A stretch of 8,073 nt of DNA. Origin: Synergistaceae bacterium (GTDB lineage: Bacteria; Synergistota; Synergistia; Synergistales; Aminobacteriaceae). Below, one piece after another: positions 6,168-8,073 of the stretch. The position numbers and the translations under genes are program-made. The first letter of the stretch is position 1. Each line of letters opens with the position of its first letter. Under the pieces are notes generated by a model that was given only the letters and a program-made list of their open reading frames with translations, did not search any database and was not told where the DNA came from. The DNA lies in the NCBI GenBank assembly GCA_017458545.1, contig JAFTBA010000108.1, positions 1 through 8,073 of the forward strand, given 5' to 3'.

Positions 6168-6746
6168 ATGTCATACAGGAAATTTTTGGGAATAATTCTT
6201 TTGCTGACGGTCATTATGATTCCTGCTTCATCGTTCGCAGGTTCTTTATGGGACGACAGAGCTAACTGGTTCGCTGACGCAAGACCAAGCAGAGTAGGCG
6301 ACATCATTAACGTACTGGTCAACGAACGAACTGACGCAAGCGATGAGTCTGATATGTCATTAACAAAAAATTCAAGCCTGAATGTTTCAGACGGTACAGG
6401 TCTTCTCAGCTTCATTCGCGGAATGACACTAGGCTCACAGAACAATTCAACCGGTAACGGCAGCATTGAACGCACTCACAGCGCAACTGCTACCCTCGCA
6501 TGTGTAGTTACTGAAGTCCTCCCTAACGGCAACTTAGTGATTGAGGGAACAAGGGACGTAAGAACAAGCGATGAAGTTTTGCAGTTAATGCTTGTCGGAG
6601 TGATAAGACCTCAGGACGTGAACAGCGATAACCAGATTAACAGCCGTTTAATTGCTAACGCAGAGATAGCCGTTAAAGGTCGCGGAGTAATCTCACGCAC
6701 TCAGAAACCCGGAATAATAACGCAGATTTTGCAGTCAGTGTTTTAA
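6168..6746 (+). CDS. flgH: FlgH, flagellar L-ring protein
   Basis: FlgH forms the L-ring, the bushing in the outer membrane through which the distal rod turns. The 192-residue protein matches the family core: SRVGDIINVLVNERTDAS at 41-58, the Ser/Thr-Gly-rich middle, ATATLACVVTEVLPNGNLVIEGTRDV (106-131), VGVIRPQDV (143-151) and the closing ANAEIAVKGRGVIS (163-176). It has a signal peptide with hydrophobic core LGIILLLTVIMI and a probable cleavage SFA|GS after residue 24. Unusually, no lipobox Cys is present; the only Cys is residue 112, in the core. Enterobacterial FlgH is a lipoprotein with a longer N-terminal linker and about 40 more residues. Start ATG 6168 follows GGAGG (6154-6158) by 9 nt. 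It lies between flgA and flgI, as expected. The presence of this gene implies an outer membrane. Confidence 0.95.
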   Translation: MSYRKFLGIILLLTVIMIPASSFAGSLWDDRANWFADARPSRVGDIINVLVNERTDASDESDMSLTKNSSLNVSDGTGLLSFIRGMTLGSQNNSTGNGSIERTHSATATLACVVTEVLPNGNLVIEGTRDVRTSDEVLQLMLVGVIRPQDVNSDNQINSRLIANAEIAVKGRGVISRTQKPGIITQILQSVF

Positions 6747-6760
6747 CAGGAGATTAGGCC

Positions 6761-7888
6761 ATGAAAAAGTTATTATTTGTTACGGGTCTTATAGCCCTCA
6801 TGTGTGAGGCTGCATTCGGTGCTGTGAACCTTCAGGATATGGATTTCCGCCGAGTTAATCCCACAGTAAGAATCAAAGACATAACTGAAGTCGAAGGCGC
6901 AAGAGGAAATCAGCTCACAGGTATAGGACTTGTTACAGGGTTAAACGGAACAGGCGACAACTCGCAAATGGCCGTCCAAATGATGAGGAACGTCATGAGG
7001 AATTTCGGAGTTACTCTCGACGCAAGATCTGTACGTACACGTAACCTCGCTGTCGTTTCAGTAACTGCTACACTGCCTCCCTATGTCCGCCCGGGTCAGA
7101 CCATTGACGTAAACGTCAACACTATGGGCAATGCTTCTAACCTTCAGGGAGGCGTTCTGATTCAGTCGCCTTTGAGGGCTGCTGACGGTCAGGTCTACGC
7201 TGTAGCTCAAGGCCCCGTAGTTGTCGGCGGAATGTCCGCTCAAGGTGCTAACGCCTCACGTACTCAGAACGTCCCTACTGCAGGGCGCGTACCGGGAGGA
7301 GCTATTGTTGAGCGCGAAGTCCCTGCCGAGTACTCTATGGGGGGTCAGGTTGCATTATTGTTACGCCAGCCCGATTTCAACACTGCACAGAGAATCGCCG
7401 ACGCAATTAACAGAGTTTACGGTGTAGTTGCTTATCCTGTTGACGCAGGAAGAGTTGAGATTAATCTGCCCGGGCAATACGTTCAGGCTCCCACAGCATT
7501 CCTAGCTAACATGGGAGGACTTGAGATTGAACCCGATACTACTGCAAAAGTCGCTGTCAATGAACGCAACGGTACTGTAGTTATGGGAGGCAATGTCCGC
7601 ATAAGCTCGGTAGGAGTCGCTCACGGCAATTTAGTCGTTAATGTCGGCGAAACAGCTACGGTAGTTCAGCCCGAACCGTTCAGCAGAGGGGCAACAGTAG
7701 TTACGGGAAGAACGGACATTACAGCTGATGAAGAGGGCGGAAGTATGATTGCTATGCCTGCGACTACAACAGTAAGGGATATGGTCAGAGTACTTAACTC
7801 GCTGGGGGCCAGGCCGAGAGATATTATCGAGATACTTCAGGCAATCGACAAAGCCGGCGCGCTTCACGGCGAGCTGATAGTAATGTGA
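6761..7888 (+). CDS. flgI: FlgI, flagellar P-ring protein
   Basis: FlgI polymerises into the P-ring in the periplasm, around the distal rod at the peptidoglycan layer. The 375-residue protein is the usual family length. A Sec signal peptide (MKKLLFVTGLIALMCEAAFG) is probably cleaved after residue 20. Family blocks follow in order: VRIKDITEVEGARGNQLTGIG (36-56) with LVTGLNGTGDNSQ, PPYVRPGQTIDVNVNTMGNA (106-125), DGQVYAVAQGPVVVGG (142-157), GRVPGGAIVERE (175-186), AKVAVNERNGTVVMGGNVRI (262-281), VAHGNLVV (286-293) and GALHGELIVM at the end. The only Cys lies in the signal peptide, so the mature protein cannot form the intramolecular disulfide known for the E. coli protein. Start ATG 6761 is 7 nt after AGGAGA. 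It is 14 nt from flgH and 15 nt from the next gene. Confidence 0.97.
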   Translation: MKKLLFVTGLIALMCEAAFGAVNLQDMDFRRVNPTVRIKDITEVEGARGNQLTGIGLVTGLNGTGDNSQMAVQMMRNVMRNFGVTLDARSVRTRNLAVVSVTATLPPYVRPGQTIDVNVNTMGNASNLQGGVLIQSPLRAADGQVYAVAQGPVVVGGMSAQGANASRTQNVPTAGRVPGGAIVEREVPAEYSMGGQVALLLRQPDFNTAQRIADAINRVYGVVAYPVDAGRVEINLPGQYVQAPTAFLANMGGLEIEPDTTAKVAVNERNGTVVMGGNVRISSVGVAHGNLVVNVGETATVVQPEPFSRGATVVTGRTDITADEEGGSMIAMPATTTVRDMVRVLNSLGARPRDIIEILQAIDKAGALHGELIVM

Positions 7889-7903
7889 GCGGAGTTAATC
7901 GTT

Positions 7904-8073
7904 ATGCTGTCAGTCTGTTATGACTATCAGATAATGCTCGCTCAAAAATTCGGCGGAATTTCACGCTATATCTATGAGATTTCAACGAGGCTTCCTGAAT
8001 TTGGCGTTGATGTTTCGTTGAGGTGCCTTCACAATCATAATTATTATTTTGCCGAAAGGTTAGGGCTTAACGA
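7904..8073 (+). CDS. Group 1 (GT4-like) glycosyltransferase, 5' end only
   Basis: Only the first 56 residues are present before the window ends, with two bases of the next codon. The fragment reads MLSVCYDYQIMLAQKFGGIS and then RYIYEISTRLPEFGVDVSLR. This YD-x-QI...FGGISRY...LP-GVDV pattern is the typical start of the GT-B N-terminal domain in group 1 glycosyltransferases, where the Gly-Gly loop contacts the acceptor. HNHNYYF at 43-49 fits the same group. Start ATG 7904 is 9 nt after GGAG (7891-7894) and 15 nt after the flgI stop, so it is probably in the same transcript. Donor and acceptor cannot be read from this piece; it could act on surface polysaccharide or on flagellar subunits. Identification rests on a short N-terminal motif, and the donor-binding C-terminal domain is not visible. 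Confidence 0.75.
   Translation, partial: MLSVCYDYQIMLAQKFGGISRYIYEISTRLPEFGVDVSLRCLHNHNYYFAERLGLN

Noticed and set aside
6095..6475. 126-residue open frame on the minus strand across the flgA-flgH junction
   Set aside because: It overlaps the coding ends of two clear flagellar genes and has no recognisable domain or convincing start context.
6741..6760. Possible CsrA-binding site (AACAGGAGAT) in the flgI leader
   Set aside because: It is fully explained as the Shine-Dalgarno, and no hairpin presents the GGA in a loop.

Overview
The window reads as a compact bacterial chromosome segment with every recognisable gene on the + strand. It holds the 3' end of an aminotransferase gene, a strong intrinsic terminator, and then a tightly packed run of ten co-directional genes that continues past the right edge. 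No mobile element, CRISPR array, RNA gene or sign of recent insertion is visible. The organism makes flagella with both a P-ring (FlgI) and an L-ring (FlgH), so it should be a diderm. However, an mreB/mbl-type gene lies directly upstream of two flagellar rod genes, as in the Bacillus mbl-flhO-flhP locus. Together with the codon style and the mix of genes, this suggests a deep-branching diderm anaerobe. Synergistota is my best guess, from recognition rather than from a search.

Layout: 1-519 is the C-terminal part of a PLP-dependent class I/II aminotransferase. 541-573 is a terminator hairpin with a T-tract. 598-1329 encodes a SMUG1-type uracil-DNA glycosylase that starts without a Shine-Dalgarno. 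It overlaps acylphosphatase (1326-1625) by ATGA. LarB of nickel-pincer cofactor synthesis follows (GTG start, 1667-2437), then an MreB/Mbl actin homologue (2450-3502). The flagellar block is flgF/flhO-like (3528-4361), flgG (4384-5175), flgA (5180-6145), flgH (6168-6746) and flgI (6761-7888). The last gene, from 7904, is the 5' end of a group 1 (GT4-like) glycosyltransferase cut by the window edge.

Functionally, the flagellar block supplies the rod (FlgF, FlgG), the P-ring chaperone (FlgA), the L-ring (FlgH) and the P-ring (FlgI). These are the parts that cross the peptidoglycan and outer membrane, and MreB organises peptidoglycan synthesis in the same wall. SMUG1, AcyP and LarB look like housekeeping or accessory genes sharing the transcript. 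Gaps between genes are 4-41 nt, and I saw no terminator after 573, so one long polycistronic unit is plausible.

No clearly new system is visible. The points most worth a second look are the apparent absence of a lipobox in FlgH, the MreB-rod gene linkage, the SD-less start of the first operon gene, the cysteine-free mature FlgI, and a glycosyltransferase where a flgJ-type gene is often found.
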